A stretch of 64,000 nt of DNA from Varroa destructor (GCF_002443255.2 NW_019211457.1:15548374-15612373); one strand, 5' to 3'; shown: positions 48,660-61,587, numbered from the stretch's first letter. Numbers and translations are program-made. The notes: generated by a model from the letters alone, not told the origin.

Positions 48660-51600
48660 AGACGCAGTTGTCGATAATGGCACTATTAACTAAAACATAA
48701 TACGTTTCATATATAGCTGATAATATCCCAAAACGTACAACATATGGAAAAGAGGTCACTATATTTGCTTTTGTTGTTATCGGCCTAGCAAATGATTTTC
48801 AACACCTACAACAATATCACCTAGCTGTTTATTGATAATTATTGTTGCTATTAAGCTTAGAGCGAAAAAGAATTATTCGTATCATGTTATATAATTATAA
48901 TACGCAATTACGGAAAATTGTCGAATTGGGCCGCAAGTAATTCGTTACCGAAATGCACGTACGTATTCCTACGATAGTATCTGCTTGTGGTGTGTGCGTG
49001 AGTCCTGCCCGATACGCGTACACACCGAGATCCTGGTTGTTAAAACAGTCAAAGGGAAGGTGTTCGACTCCAGTTCCCTAAGTTCGATCCCTTACAAGTC
49101 TTAATAGGACACTCAAACCTTTGCCTCGTTGTTCCGGACGTTGGAAAGCAATTTATATGCAATGTCTCACTGTATGTCCTACTGCTATGTCTGCAACAGG
49201 ATCCGAGACGTATTTTCGTGCGAAGTAAATCGGGTGATTGGTTCCGGTTTGAGGCAGAAGTGGGAAAAAGAATATCGCCCTGAATGGTTAGCCTAGGACA
49301 GTCAGGGTAGTTCAAGCATAGCAGGTCGTTTTCTGTACCCCGCTTATTATCACCACAGGTCTTCTGTGAACTGTACGCTCAGCAACAGTGTGGTAGCATC
49401 GCGGCTTGAGAAACTTATGCGTCGCCGGAGCTTGCACGGGCATCGCCTGCTAGTTCACGCTTCGGCAGGCTACTTTTGAGTAAAATAAGTTCCACAACGG
49501 CTTCAGTTTCAGCTACGGCCTCGACCTTTCCTCGGTCTTTTCCATGTTTTCGTGCTGCCCCTTTATCCCATCATACAAATTGAGCCTCTAAGCGTTAATG
49601 GTTTTTTCGGTACACTTATGGTAGGCATATGACGATGGCAGCTACTCCAGACGGGAATCAGGGGATAGCTGCTGATTTGCGGACGACGTAACATAATATC
49701 ATGGTCCCAACGAATTCAATTAAGTGTGAAAACGAACTCCAGCTATTCTGGAATTGAGCAGGATTCCGCGTGCGTATGTACAGCTATATGTCCATACTAT
49801 GCCTTAAATTTTGCCTTAGAGTCGAAGAAAGGACCCGGAAAAGATGACGATCAAATAAGCCATTTGAGCTCTTATATCGGTAGATGCACATAATGCGTGT
49901 TATAACAGAACTTCATACGTGCCGATAAAAAAAAACTCGTTGTTAGCCGGTAAAAAGGTGGAGAAGGACAGTTACGGTCACCTATGCTTCCAGCTGGTAA
50001 TCTATCCAAAAGAATAGCTGATACTTGAAACACAGGCAACGGGCCAGCTAGTCGATTTTGGTTGGTTTGAATGCTTAGCTTAGATGGTAACGTACTTGGG
50101 TTCTTATTTTAGGAATATATGGTGGTCTAGGTTCGTATTCGCACATAGGCACATTTTCTTTAGTGCAGGGAGTCAGCCGTCCGATGGAATGCCTAATGGC
50201 GGTACCGGATGTAAAATTCGAGAGCATTTAGAAGGCGTGCGCGTATCAAGTGTTTCACATCAGATTTCAAAGCGTAAAGTCATTTATGCAGAGCAAAACC
50301 ATAACATCAAACGAAGACTCTCATTTCTTGCCACATCGGCAGTGATTTCACAGTGACTTTTCAGAACATCCCACCGAAGTATAAGAGAAAAAATTGCCAA
50401 AATATTAAACACATGCGTGCCCTTAAATAAAAGAAGCTCTGTGCCGTTAAGCACAACATGGAATAGTTTCCTCTAAGCTAATCACAGCCATGTATTTGTT
50501 GTCACATCAATCACTGCAGACGGTTCTAGGCAACCATAGAAGCTCCCATTTTGGGTTCCAATAAGATGCGTCTTAACATTGATTGCCTTCCCCTAAATAA
50601 CATGCTGTAATCGACTTTCTAACATGCGACTTAGCAGCCCCCCAGTGACAACCACGTAGCAACTATGGGGTAACCTGTCGTTTACTTGGATTATCCCAAC
50701 CTCCTCCTTCTAATAATGGATCCTAAAAAGTAACGAAGCAAGCCAATCTAGTTGGAGCCCTCAGGAGCCTCCAGTCGCCACCTTTACCATCGTATATTGA
50801 AAACACTTCCACAAGCGCCAAAGACTCGCACATTTCCGAGCAATCCCAGTCGCAGTAAGCCGCAAGTCTACGGTAAGCTTGTCTATTGGGAATCCGTTAA
50901 ACGCAGTAGTTGGTAGCTGCATTTCTTGCTCATGACCGTACGATTTGTTGCCCGTGCTTATATTTGAGTTTGCTTTAGGGGGACGGGCGGGCCAGTGATA
51001 ACACGCAGCTTCGACGGAAGCTGCCGAGAACTCCGGCGCAGAACACTGCCCTCCCACTTGTTCCCGCCCTGTTTTGGAAGACTAGAGTGCGCTCCGTTCC
51101 CGCATTCAAAAGTTGCTGTGCCGCTTGCATTGATTTCCTTTCGCATACTAGGAGCTTGATCCTTCAAATGAACCCAGACAGGCCTAGCTTGTCGTTCGAT
51201 GAACGCTGTGAGGAGCAATCAGTCTTGAAATGAACAAACACAAAGCTGTACTTTTTAGATAAGACCTAGCAGGTGGTAAAGCGTTCCGTTTTAAGAGACA
51301 CAGATAAAAATATAACGTTAATGGTGAATCTGTGCCAATAAAAGCGAGCAGTCTCTTGACAAACATGTCATATATGAACATATTTAACTTAACGTACTTA
51401 TCTGCAAGATTTCTCGAGAACTGACCGAACTGAGATACGGACATACTTGTGCAAAGTGTGTACATAATTTAGCTGAAAAAACAGAATTCATAGCGTACGT
51501 AAGATGCTCAGCAAACAGAAATTGAACAGATAGATACAACATAGTAAAACAAAGGCCTATTAGGAAGGTAAAAAACAAAGTTCATCATGTAAGAGTAACT

Positions 51601-53340
51601 GACGGCTCCGCCAGTTTCAAGCGCGAAAACATCAGCATCAGAGGAACGAGCTGCGTAGTTTGCTTGGACTGCGTTCTGAGATACGAGACACAATGACGTA
51701 TCTATGTCTTTAATAATTCAACCGTAATGCAAAGAACAACGACGACAGCAGCTCTAAATCATATAGGAGTTCCCCGATTCATGTTTGAGAGTACCTTGTG
51801 ATATCGAGAATTATACTTACACAAATTGCCCTTTCAGGGAACGCACAGATAATCTTCCGGCTTTTCCCACCCGGGGCTCATTTGAGCGATTGTGTGCGTA
51901 CATAGGTACAGCAGTTTTGTAGTCATAAAATGAGAGTATTAATGTAAGTTATAAAAAAAAAAACACAATCAATGCACCGATATTATTGTGAGTCTTCTTC
52001 GTTTCGTCGATTGTTTGTTAACATGTTTACTACTTGGACCATTAGGAGTAGAGGGGTGTTATTATTATTTGTAAATGTTTCGTCAATGCCATATGATATA
52101 AGTAAATAGCAAACATAGGCAACACCATCAATTTTGCTTGATACCTTGATAAGATTTGGATACCTCAAATATCTGTGTTGATCTATCGTGCTATTGCTAG
52201 GTGTAACAGAAAATGCTTATTAGGTCTAAGGTCAAACGGTAGTCCCCTAAGGGCGACCAACACTTTTCAGCAGTTTGGTTGTCACTGTCACGCATAACGG
52301 TATTATGGTATAAAAATCGTTGAAAAATACGTGCTATCATGCGCCGTGTTTGGTGTATTAAGTGGCAACGGAAAGATGCATCAATAGTTCTAGCTGCGAT
52401 AGCACGTGATTTCGCTTTAGGGAGCGTCTCTTGTGAAAACTTTCAGAAGCAGAAAAGTTTCTACTGCCCTCAATATCGTCGTCCTGTCTCTTTTAAACGG
52501 TTACGTGACCTAATTTTTAGGACGAACGAATCTGTTCGCTGAACTATGCACTTCATTATTACAAGGATGCCATCAGCTGAACAGAAACCAGTAGTCTCCC
52601 ACTGAGATCTGGAAAACCGCTTGTCACATCACCCATTAGGTCTTGAGTTTACGGCCTAGCCAATCTCAGTTCCCTACTTATCTTTCGTAATAAGGTTTGC
52701 TGGATGCCGTTCTATTGGTTCCTCTACGACTACTCCATGACTTTAGTACGAACGTAGACTGCGTGTATAACTTAGTTTACTCCACAACGTCCTAACCGGG
52801 TGTTGTAATCATTTCAACTTTATTTAAGTGAAAGTTTCAGTCGTTCCTAACTTTCGCTCTTTCAATCGCAATTACTACCACCTGATTATTACTATTATTA
52901 TTATTATGGTTCCTGTTATTTTTGCTTACTGTAGCTAACTTTCCAGAGTTACAGGCCCTTGTACACATAGGATATAGGAGCGAGGTTTAACAGACTTTGC
53001 GCATGCTCCATGGAAATCGTCTAACTTATTTTTTACGTTACCATCATTTTCCAGCACTCAGTCCTGGACAGGATTGGACTGACATGAAGGCAAGACGTTT
53101 ATAGTTTCTCTAAAGCGCAGGAACAAAGCCCTTCAAAGTGACGTCTGTTTCTACCGTGAAATTCAAGCGACGCGCTATTATAGTAAACAGATTATTGGTA
53201 TAATACTATGGGGTTCCCATGGCCTTAAGGCCTTCTTACTGTCTGCTGAGACTTGCTGACTGCCTTTCGCAAAAAGTAATCGGTACTACGATTCCATGCT
53301 AAATTATCTACTCAGAAATCGTTTGTTCTCGCGTTGTCAG
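48660..53340. other. No supported gene
   Basis: Mixed composition. Around 51838-51905 both strands look exon-like: a plus acceptor (AAATTGCCCTTTCAG) overlaps a minus donor (GTAAGTATAATTC), and short frames follow each. The overlap prevents a call. An A run lies at 51952-51963. Confidence 0.35.
52886..52907. repeat. ATT/TAT triplet repeat
   Basis: An imperfect ATT array of about seven units. Confidence 0.85.
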
Positions 53341-53410
53341 GCTGAATCCATGCCGACAAATCGATTCATTGCCAACGAGCTGCGGAGATGGCGCTCTGGT
53401 GGGTGACCAA
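53341..53410 (+). CDS. Candidate exon 5' of a 44-nt intron
   Basis: Bounded by a strong acceptor (TTTGTTCTCGCGTTGTCAG) and a donor (GACCAA|GTGAGTGC). One base in, the frame is fully open (23 codons, including PTSCGDGALVGDQ) and ends in phase 0, matching the next candidate exon at 53455. A competing frame (with MPTNRFIANELRRW) stops with TGA six bases before the donor and could be a terminal exon instead. Confidence 0.27.
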
Positions 53411-53454
53411 GTGAGTGCTCTCGCTCCGATAGTGTTGCTCTGTGTTTTTTACAG

Positions 53455-53577
53455 GACCTTTTGAGAAATCTGGTCATGGGCAACGACTGCGACCGTCCGA
53501 AGTACAACTATATGACTACTATACAAGATTCAGAAACTCGTGTCCTTTCCTGCCATTGGGAAGTTTGTAATATATAA
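53455..53577 (+). CDS. Candidate terminal exon 3' of a 44-nt intron
   Basis: It follows a strong acceptor (GTTGCTCTGTGTTTTTTACAG). The phase-0 frame is open for 40 codons to TAA at 53575-53577. The first half is strongly GC-biased in third positions and reads DLLRNLVMGNDCDRPKYNYM. Another frame is open for about 39 codons, so the choice rests on codon bias and on the in-frame join with 53341-53410. A further strong acceptor 235 bases downstream (53813) leads into short C-terminal-like frames. No family is recognised. Confidence 0.28.
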   Translation, partial: DLLRNLVMGNDCDRPKYNYMTTIQDSETRVLSCHWEVCNI

Positions 53578-55841
53578 ATTGGGTTCTCCGTCTCCACAGT
53601 TCGAACAGTTAAAGCTTTGAATGAAAACAGCAAAAACTCTGTATATAACGAGAAATCCTATGATAGAAATTTGAGTATTGTATTTACCAGAAGAACTTCA
53701 GAGTTGATTAATTGAACCCATGCAAAACGCTTGGGCTTTCCTTTCGGCCCCTATGAATACCTTATTTGAAATGTTAACGTTATATCTGATTTCATGCTTT
53801 TTCCTGTTACAGACTATAGCGGGCCAAGAATTCGGTACGAAGAGTACTGAATGAACCTCAGTTCGAATGAGTCGCGGCTTCGAACATGATCTGAAAACAT
53901 GTTGAAATTCTTCAGTTGTTGGTCATCAAAATAGGTTTGGACGACACAATGTGTATTAGGCTATATAGCATGGAAGTCGATTAATGTATTTCTAATTCGG
54001 CAAATCAAGAGCCCACTGGGGTAGATAGTAAATATGGAAGGGGTACTAACCTGCGTTTTTGATCTACTACAGGTTGATTCAGTATAGTCGATATCGGAGT
54101 AGAAGCGGCAAGTAGAATCTTCCATGATTTGCGCTTTGATGTTTATGCAGATGTTTACTTACTATACTATAACCCTACGAAATCTTCACTTTTACTAAGC
54201 TAAACCCGGCCGAATCGCCGAGCTTTTTCTGTCCTGGTCTTCGTTTGGTGCCTTTCAAAGACACAAAATAAAAACCCAGTTCTTACTTTTTCACAGTTAA
54301 AAAAGCAGCGTCCAACCAAAGCATTGGTGGATTTTTCGAAATATACACTTACGTACTTGGATGTTTACGCCTGATCTTTTATAGGTTACTCAATACGGTC
54401 ACTGATCACTGAGTTGCTCTAAGAATGAACTAACTGGCACCCGAAGCGGCTAGAGGTCGGCGGTGTTTAAATAGAGATTTATGAGAATTAAATGTGGTTA
54501 GTTCGAAACTGAGCCCCGTTTTACACTTCAGAGCCCTTTGTCTGCCATCTTCTCGCTCTCGAGATCGTATCATCTACAATTCAAAAATGTCAACACTGAC
54601 CTAGCAGATCAGTATCAATATATGGAGAAATACTATATGAAGGCGGCCTGTATAGATCAATCAACTATGATGTCGACAATACAACGACACGTATTTATGA
54701 CGTATAAGGTTTGCCGTATCATTCATAAATAGCACAAGATGGAATCAAGCATGAAATATTCCTCTCTACACGGTTAACTGGTATGAGGACTAACGATGAC
54801 TCCGTTGCTTAGCCAACCTGAAATACGCCATGTCAAGGGTAGGTCAACAACTTGGAATCTACTCTCGTCCTAAGTAAGCAAACTCTTTAGACCCCGTTGG
54901 TGTGTGAAGATTTTCTCTATGGAAACCAAATTGACGGTGATTACTCTGAAAGGCCATTTCTAAATAGGACAAATGCGTGAAACGTCCGTACTATAGCATC
55001 GTTTTCATAACAGACGATTTAAGAATTGTAGTTTTCAGCTTCACCGACTTCACGAAGTATTGTATGCGTTTTATACACATTGTGAATGCGCTGAACCAGG
55101 ACTAAAGTCATGATCAGACGGACTCGCAACCATTACAGCAGGATCTAAAGAGGGTACTTTTATTACCAACTAGCTTAACTATAGTTTCATCAACGATGCA
55201 TGCGTTTTTCCTCTCCTCTATTCTGTTCTGTTCCGACGTAACATTTTACCGTTGAATTACCGTATTAATCTCAGCAAGGTGCTGGCTTTATAGTAAGTCG
55301 TTTGAATTTAGTGCCCGTCGCTCACGCTAAAACGCAGCGAGACAGTTGTCCGCTGGAAAATCCACAGAATTACTCAAATGAATCGTGCTTCTTTGGGCCG
55401 CCATAAAATGAAAAGGTTGCTATACAAATCGTTTGCCGACATCGCTGTCTTGGCCGAATTTAGAGGATATCCTTCAATAATACTGAGAGACGGAAATTTC
55501 TGCGAGCATATACTGTCAACTTAAGGCGACTTCAGCAATAGCCATGCCTTATTCCAACCTTCAACTTAATTTAGCCTCAGGAGACTCTTCTTTAACCGTC
55601 AAGCGCGAACATAGACTTTAAAGCGCTTGTTATGTGTTAACAACGCGTCACCGTAGCCGCTCAATCTCGGAGTATGCTCCATGATCCAGCCGCTAAAACG
55701 GTATCAACATTGTCGCTAATACTAAGTTTTGCTGCTCAGGATCCATTCTTCTGGCAATGAGAAGGGTTCCACGGGCACAAACGCGATACAAAACAAGGCA
55801 GAAAGAAAAGATGTTCATGAAACAACGCTTTGTTCCGCCTT

Positions 55842-56459
55842 TTACATGATGCACTGCACATATGGAAGCAGGTGTCCTGTGCATCTAATTCCCGATATCC
55901 TGATAGAAAGAGTGTCGAAGGCCGACAAGCCTCGAACCAGAAGTAGTAACAACAAGAATATAAGCAACAGCTGGACGAGTTTATGGGTTTGGTTGTTGTT
56001 TATGACAAAAAAAGAGGCAGGTTTATCAGCTCGTCGTTCGTGAATTGTCATTGTGTGTGAACGAGCAAAGTAAACAAGCTCCGCTAAATGCAATGAATCC
56101 TGTCTAGGACAGAGTAGCCTTGCGTCACTATCATCTATTACGAACAAATCCTGCCAGTGGTCAGACGGCCGACTAACTAATTGCCAGAAGGGTGCGCTCT
56201 GAACCAGCAGGCGACATACGCAGTTTTTATCATCATAGGCAGGCGGCAACATTTGCCTTGTGTCGCTGAATCCATATGATGGCGACGGCGGCGAAACTCT
56301 TGCTTTCCGCTGTTGCACAGCCCCATAGCGGATCAATTTTGCCCAGTTCACTTCTTGTCTATCATTTCTCCTGATGATAGCCAGTTTCAGATTGCCGATA
56401 TAGATAATGCGATATCGATCTATTGGCGACCTCTGATTGAACTTGAAGCATACGACCAC
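55842..56459 (-). CDS. Longest open frame in the window, 205 codons, unknown
   Basis: The frame opens at a GTG; the first in-frame ATG is at about codon 69, giving a 137-residue product. Features include a Ser/Pro stretch (RVSPPSPSYGFSD), an acidic/aromatic middle (HWQDLFVIDDSD) and one strongly hydrophobic segment (LVQLLLIFLLLLLLVRGL) that looks like a transmembrane helix near the C-terminus. By rough estimate from base composition, fewer than one random frame of this length is expected in 64 kb. No domain is recognised and no promoter or poly(A) signal was identified. It could be a single-exon gene, an exon, or a stop-poor accident. Confidence 0.25.
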   Translation of the reverse strand: MVVCFKFNQRSPIDRYRIIYIGNLKLAIIRRNDRQEVNWAKLIRYGAVQQRKARVSPPSPSYGFSDTRQMLPPAYDDKNCVCRLLVQSAPFWQLVSRPSDHWQDLFVIDDSDARLLCPRQDSLHLAELVYFARSHTMTIHERRADKPASFFVINNNQTHKLVQLLLIFLLLLLLVRGLSAFDTLSIRISGIRCTGHLLPYVQCIM

Positions 56460-57369
56460 ATTAATATAGACGTGTTTGCAATGTCTAAGACGATCTGGCG
56501 TTTTTTCGATGGGCTACGCGCCGTCACTATCGCTGGCGTCGCCCCTGCTGTTGCTTCCGGAAGCACTTGATTTTCCCGGTCTTTAATCGTATGAAGTGTT
56601 TATAGGCATTTCCACGGCGATACGTCCTCGTATGAATGTACGACCGCACTCTATACGGCTGTAGAGCTGCGGCTTCACGAGGAACTTCAGTGAATCGCAG
56701 AGTATTGTTGGGCAGAACTCGATTGTTGGATGGGAAGAGTTCTAAATAAATACGCTCCTGTTGCTATTGTGTATTTACAACAAATGGAATTAGTCTATCC
56801 ATCCAATCGATGATGGTAGAAAGGGAAAGTAAATATCCAGATGAAAAACCGGGGTCGAATTGTACCCCGCTACACCTGAAGAAAAAACTGTAGCTTACTT
56901 TTCATGACACACGGCGAAATGGACTATTTGACGTAGACTGGACAGGAAGTGCAGTATAAGTGAGCGCAAACTGAGTTATAATACAAGGGAGACTAATTAA
57001 CTATAATTGATCTCATCGACTCAAACCAGGAACCCTTCATCTCTGTACAGGAACCCTTCGTACATATATATACATTCACGCTGGAAGTCACTTACTCCAT
57101 TAAAGATGCAAAAACCATAAAAGTCTCATTGGCATGCACGAATTTAGTTACTCGTTTTTTGACAACAATCTGCACCGTATCAACATCTAAGGCGGATCAA
57201 CTAAGGATTATGAAAATGTCGGAAGCTTTTAACAAAGGAATAAGCTGCTCAGAGAACGAAAACTTAACACTGACATGATTCATAAAAATTTCAGAGTATT
57301 TTTCTAAATCGAAATAATGGATTCGTTTTAGCCCATGCAGCGACTATGCCCCCTCCCTAATTTTTCCAG

Positions 57370-57586
57370 GCTAATGACCTCTTGTAGTGGCATGCCACCA
57401 CGAAGAGTCTCCGTTTGTGTCGCAGCTTTGCATACAACCCGCCACAGTGACATCAGCCGTTGGTGCTGGCACTGCCTCTTGCCGCAGCTCGCGCCCCGCA
57501 TTCAGTCGGCTTGCAACAGAGCTTCCATTCATCTATGCTTTGCACCCTTCCGTCTTTCCCGACTTCACTTGAAAAACTGCCTATGA
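57370..57586 (+). CDS. Weak exon candidate after a strong acceptor
   Basis: CCCCTCCCTAATTTTTCCAG is a strong acceptor. One base in, the plus frame is open for 71 codons to TGA. It is Cys-, Arg- and His-rich (MPPRRVSVCVAALHTTRH). The minus strand is also open across most of it, and GC content is raised. Unrecognised. Confidence 0.17.
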
Positions 57587-57871
57587 CCGGAAAACTCTTC
57601 ATAGCAAAATCGAAGGAGGCCAAAAAGGGAAATACATGAGATGGGCTGCAAACATGTTTGAGAATACAGTTGTACGGCTGAATGGAACCATGGGCATCCG
57701 TGGTGCCAGATGCTCCACATAGGCCTTGCATAGCTTCCACTGGTTCTACTGTCGCCGTCACCATCGTAAACGATTTTGTTTTAATTGCGTGGAATCGATC
57801 TGCTGCTCCTGCATCAAAAAAGCGCCGGTGAGACTATTACATGTGACTGATTTAAAACCCGGCGGCTTTAG

Positions 57872-57923
57872 CAAACCTGGACGCGTGCCATTAGTGCCGC
57901 GCCTCGTAGGCGTTCGTACATCG
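57872..57923 (+). CDS. Candidate penultimate exon, 52 nt
   Basis: The frame (TWTRAISAAPRRRSYI) opens after a TAG that doubles as the acceptor (GGCTTTAG, weak pyrimidine tract) and ends at a donor (ACATCG|GTATGTG) in phase 1 with a G. The terminal-exon candidate at 58062 starts with GA, so the join makes a Gly codon and stays open. Codons are GC-rich. The weak acceptor is the main doubt. Confidence 0.22.
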
Positions 57924-58061
57924 GTATGTGTGACGGTACGTATGCAATTCGACAGGTAACAGGTAGTACAAGCCCCTGATGCATACATACGCGCTAGTGG
58001 TGGAATGCGGCTATTTGGTAATGTCCTAAAGCGAAGTGTTATGTGGGGAGTTTTTTTTCAG

Positions 58062-58135
58062 GAGGTCTGCAGCATCAGCGCAAGGATATCGAGCTGATTC
58101 CGGGCAAGAACAACAGCGAGAACAAAAAGCAATAG
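58062..58135 (+). CDS. Candidate terminal exon with strong codon bias
   Basis: A strong acceptor (GGGGAGTTTTTTTTCAG) is followed, after two bases of a split codon, by 23 codons ending TAG at 58133-58135. Most third positions are G or C (about 70%), with repeated CTG, CAG, AAG, GAG and AAC codons, the best codon signature in the window outside PKC. The peptide (LQHQRKDIELIPGKNNSENK) is polar and charged, suited to a cytoplasmic or disordered C-terminus. A second frame is open for 55 codons but with poor bias. AATAAA lies 343 bases downstream. No family is recognised. Confidence 0.38.
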
Positions 58136-58477
58136 CTAACTGGGACTGGTTATCGTCTGTCGCTTTCCCACGGAGAACCAACTCTGATCGTAGGGGTGGG
58201 GCCGATGTTTTTGAAGATGAAGTGCATTGAACCTATAAAAGCTGATTACCTGGCAGAAATACAGCTGCCTTTCGACTGAGGGATGGATCGTGGAGGGTCA
58301 GCATCGAAACCTCAATAATACTAACAATGGTTGAATGAATAGCAATCGAGAACGTGTGGACGACTATATGCAACGTAATTAGCCGTATTTCTCTAGACAT
58401 TGATCTATTTATATTTGAACGAGTGAACGTTAAGGGTGACATCGCTGCCGAATAGCGCGTTTAGCTTACATGCTGAT

Positions 58478-58483
58478 AATAAA
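58478..58483 (+). terminator. Polyadenylation signal AATAAA
   Basis: Canonical hexamer at a plausible 3' UTR distance from the TAG at 58133-58135. Function is inferred from position. Confidence 0.3.
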
Positions 58484-60800
58484 AGCGCTGCCAGTTAAAT
58501 ATACTAAAGTCGTCCAGTGAGTCAATCGTTAGAAGATAATGTGGGACGGTGGTGTTTTCAGCTCTGGGCAGAAATGGGCGGTGAGGAACGTGTGACAAAA
58601 TGATGAGTCTTGCAAAATTATTATGAAGCTGTGACGTGTTGTACTGACCAAGGACGTACGCCGCCCATTGGCCAATTGAAACTCGTGCAGACGCACCTAA
58701 ATAATCCAATTATTGCTATCGATATGTTCGTGTTTGTATACTTGTCGTATAAACATATGAGAAACAAAAATGATTGTTCCATTAGAGTTATCGTGTCTCT
58801 GTTATTATTCGTTATCGCTGTCACGTTACCTGTAAAGTCTCATAATGCACTGCACGCAATTCTAGGCTAGAATCGAGGCAATGGACGGCGTAGTAGTCAC
58901 ATTTATAGAACCAATGGTTTATTTGTGTGCAATTTACGTATTTTTCTCAAATACGTTTCGACTAGTTAGTACCAAAAGTTCTGATGATGACTTTCGATAA
59001 TATTATTACCACAGAATCTAGCCCCTAATATAATAACTACCTTTATTAATTATCGCTGGAAATCACACACTCTTACTAGATTTATACGCTCAGTCTATTC
59101 AGCTGTAGCAGCACCCAGGATAATAACCGACACAAAAGAATCCGCACTTCGAGCGAACCAATTGAATTTCCTTCTCAGTCTGTCGTATCCACTACGACCT
59201 ATTGACTAAATAAGGCCCAAACCACTATTATTACTATTTCCCAATGCCTACACGCAGCATCAGCAGAGTAGGCAGATCGACCGCCCAGTTCTTACAAAAA
59301 AAAGGCCCCAGACGAACATGACAATAGAAAACCCAAAATTAATTGCATCTATTGTCTGCCATATACAGAATACGGGCAGCAACTAATGGAACAATGCAAG
59401 GATCTCATTGTACTACGAATACAATAATCCGCCCATTTTCGATTTGGCACTAGAGACCCTTGAACTCGAGTGGTGTTGAATCCCGTTAAGGCCTTATCCA
59501 GGCCTATTTTGAGATGAATGCAATCGGCTGCTAGCTGCAGGCAGCCATAGACAAACTAAAACAATCCTTCGAAAGGACATATCGGTTAATTGCTATTAAC
59601 GAGTCTCGCTACGTCTATTCACCTTTTGAAATGTTGCCGCGCCAGCCATACGAAGAAGAATTGGAACAACGACAGAACCTCACAATTTCCATGCAGGAAC
59701 TGCTCCGAACTGTACTAATCATGAGGGGCCTGGCTAGATCTCTTTCAGAGTGCAGGGAAGGAAAACTGTTCTAGGCAGCCTTTTACCGGTTACAAAAGAC
59801 CCCTGCTGGAGAGAAGGACATATGAACAGCTACGAGGCATTATCTCTGATGATCGTTCGGCTTCCCGATCTTGCTTTCGTGTTGAACAAGAAGAACGATA
59901 GAATATTTTTTGTGCGGTGTAAACGTTGAGACAAAAACATTACTACCTTTTCGTGATTATGGTTATATGTGAGCGTGTGGACATGTGAGCCGTTAAATAA
60001 GAGCGCGGGAAATTTCGAACAACACGTCTGGATCGTTGAAACCAACATCGATTGCAATTCTTCGAATTGGCAATTAAAAGGGAACGCAGCCAGGTAGTTA
60101 GAAAGCGATGCTATAAAGGAATTTCTACCTCGGCTTCTCGTTGAAGTTACATCGATCTGATTAGTACCGTGGACTCGCTCTGGCCAGTGGTAGTAACTGA
60201 AAATAACCACAGATGCGACGTAGATGCCATTGTGATTATAAAAAATAGTTCCTATGCATTGTGGTCAAGGCCCGCGGTTCGTATGCCTAAGCTTGCGGCC
60301 AAAGAACGGCCTGTAATTACGAAAGCAGGCAGTGATTGATTCGTTTTGTATGTATCAATTGAACAGATATATTTTTATTGTGATTCAATTTAGAATGAAA
60401 TGCTAAACAGTTATGCTTAATAGGAATAATAATTGTGAAGTATCAATTGTAAACACAAAATGTATGCAGACTTCTGGCTTTTGTGAACATAAACAAATGA
60501 AATACCTCTTGTTAATGGGTCATATACCTATTTGCCACGATCCCTAATTTACTACTTCAGCGAACAGCATTTATTAAGAACACCCTGAAACACTAACAAA
60601 ATCAAAAACACTGGTATTAATGTTTTTTTACTTTTCAACTCAAAAACTACTATCTCAATATTTGGCATATATTGGGAACAATGTCAGTACACAGCAACAG
60701 CAGAAATCGCAACAATCCCCATCACTGCCTTTACTAGAAACGCCATAGCTATCGCGCTTTCATAGAGGCCTCTCTCGCTAATTTGCTACTTCTCTATTCC
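58484..60800. other. No supported gene
   Basis: AT-leaning DNA. A strong minus acceptor near 59802-59822 precedes a 23-codon frame of ordinary composition. A 126-codon minus frame at 59830-60210 has no recognisable content. Confidence 0.4.
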
Positions 60801-60804
60801 TGGT

Positions 60805-61114
60805 TCATAATCTTTTTATGAAGCCTATTCTAGCAACTGGTTTTCGATATGTTTTCGAACGGAAGGTAACATTCCGGAATTTGCTCCAGCCCCGTGTTTC
60901 CCACCGGCTCCCAATGGCCTCTGCTATAGACTCTTGGCGGAGACGCAGATCAAGCGGAGACGTCCGGGTTCCCGCTCCCGCCAGTAGCTCGGCGACGCTA
61001 GCAGCATCAAGGACTAGCAGTATCTGTAGAATAGCCAAGCGTGACCAGCGCGTAAAGACGTACCAGATGAAACCATCGAGAGCGTGTACCATCAGGAGCG
61101 CCGCACGCTGTTAG
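60805..61114. CDS. GC-rich island open on both strands; exon candidate
   Basis: Roughly 230 bases (60880-61110) are much more GC- and CpG-rich than the flanks. On the minus strand, after an acceptor (TTGGCTATTCTACAG), one frame only is open and includes LLVLDAASVAELLAGAG and LRLRQESIAEAIGSRW. On the plus strand a 98-codon ATG frame is open and is Arg/Ser-rich. The minus reading has the more natural composition. A small CpG promoter would explain the data equally well. Confidence 0.22.
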
Positions 61115-61587
61115 AACAATTATGAGAAGATTACCGACATGCTTCAAAACGCGTCGAGGAAAATCAAGGACAAGATGGAAAGTTTATGAAATAGAAAGTG
61201 AGTAAGATTTTTTCAACTGTTGCTTGATTATAGCTTCTAATGAGCACTGTAATTGTATGTGGCAGTTAGTAAAGCGATCACGGCATACCACATTGAGTTC
61301 ATGTAACTGGAGGCGCAGTATAGAGGAGAACCGATGTGTGCCAGGCCATATGGTTAAAGCTATAAATTTGGTTGCCTGTTTAACGCGTGAACACCGTTAT
61401 GTGGTACATACGACTAAATCTCTTCAGAGGCGAGCTACAATATCTACCAAATTCCCTTCTAAATTGGTCCGCGCGTATCAGCACGAAGTGTCTATAGGAA
61501 AGAGAGATATCTTTCATCATCGCGCTGAAGCCAGTCAGTCACTAGTCTCCTACAAACTTTGAGCGAAAAAATCTTATATAAACAAAC

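Noticed and set aside
49060..49100. GTTCGACTCC and GTTCGATCCC, tRNA-like T-loop sequences
   Set aside because: Neither forms a 5-bp T stem and no cloverleaf can be drawn.
51838..51947. Competing exon readings on both strands
   Set aside because: The plus acceptor and minus donor overlap the same bases and the frames are short; no basis to choose.
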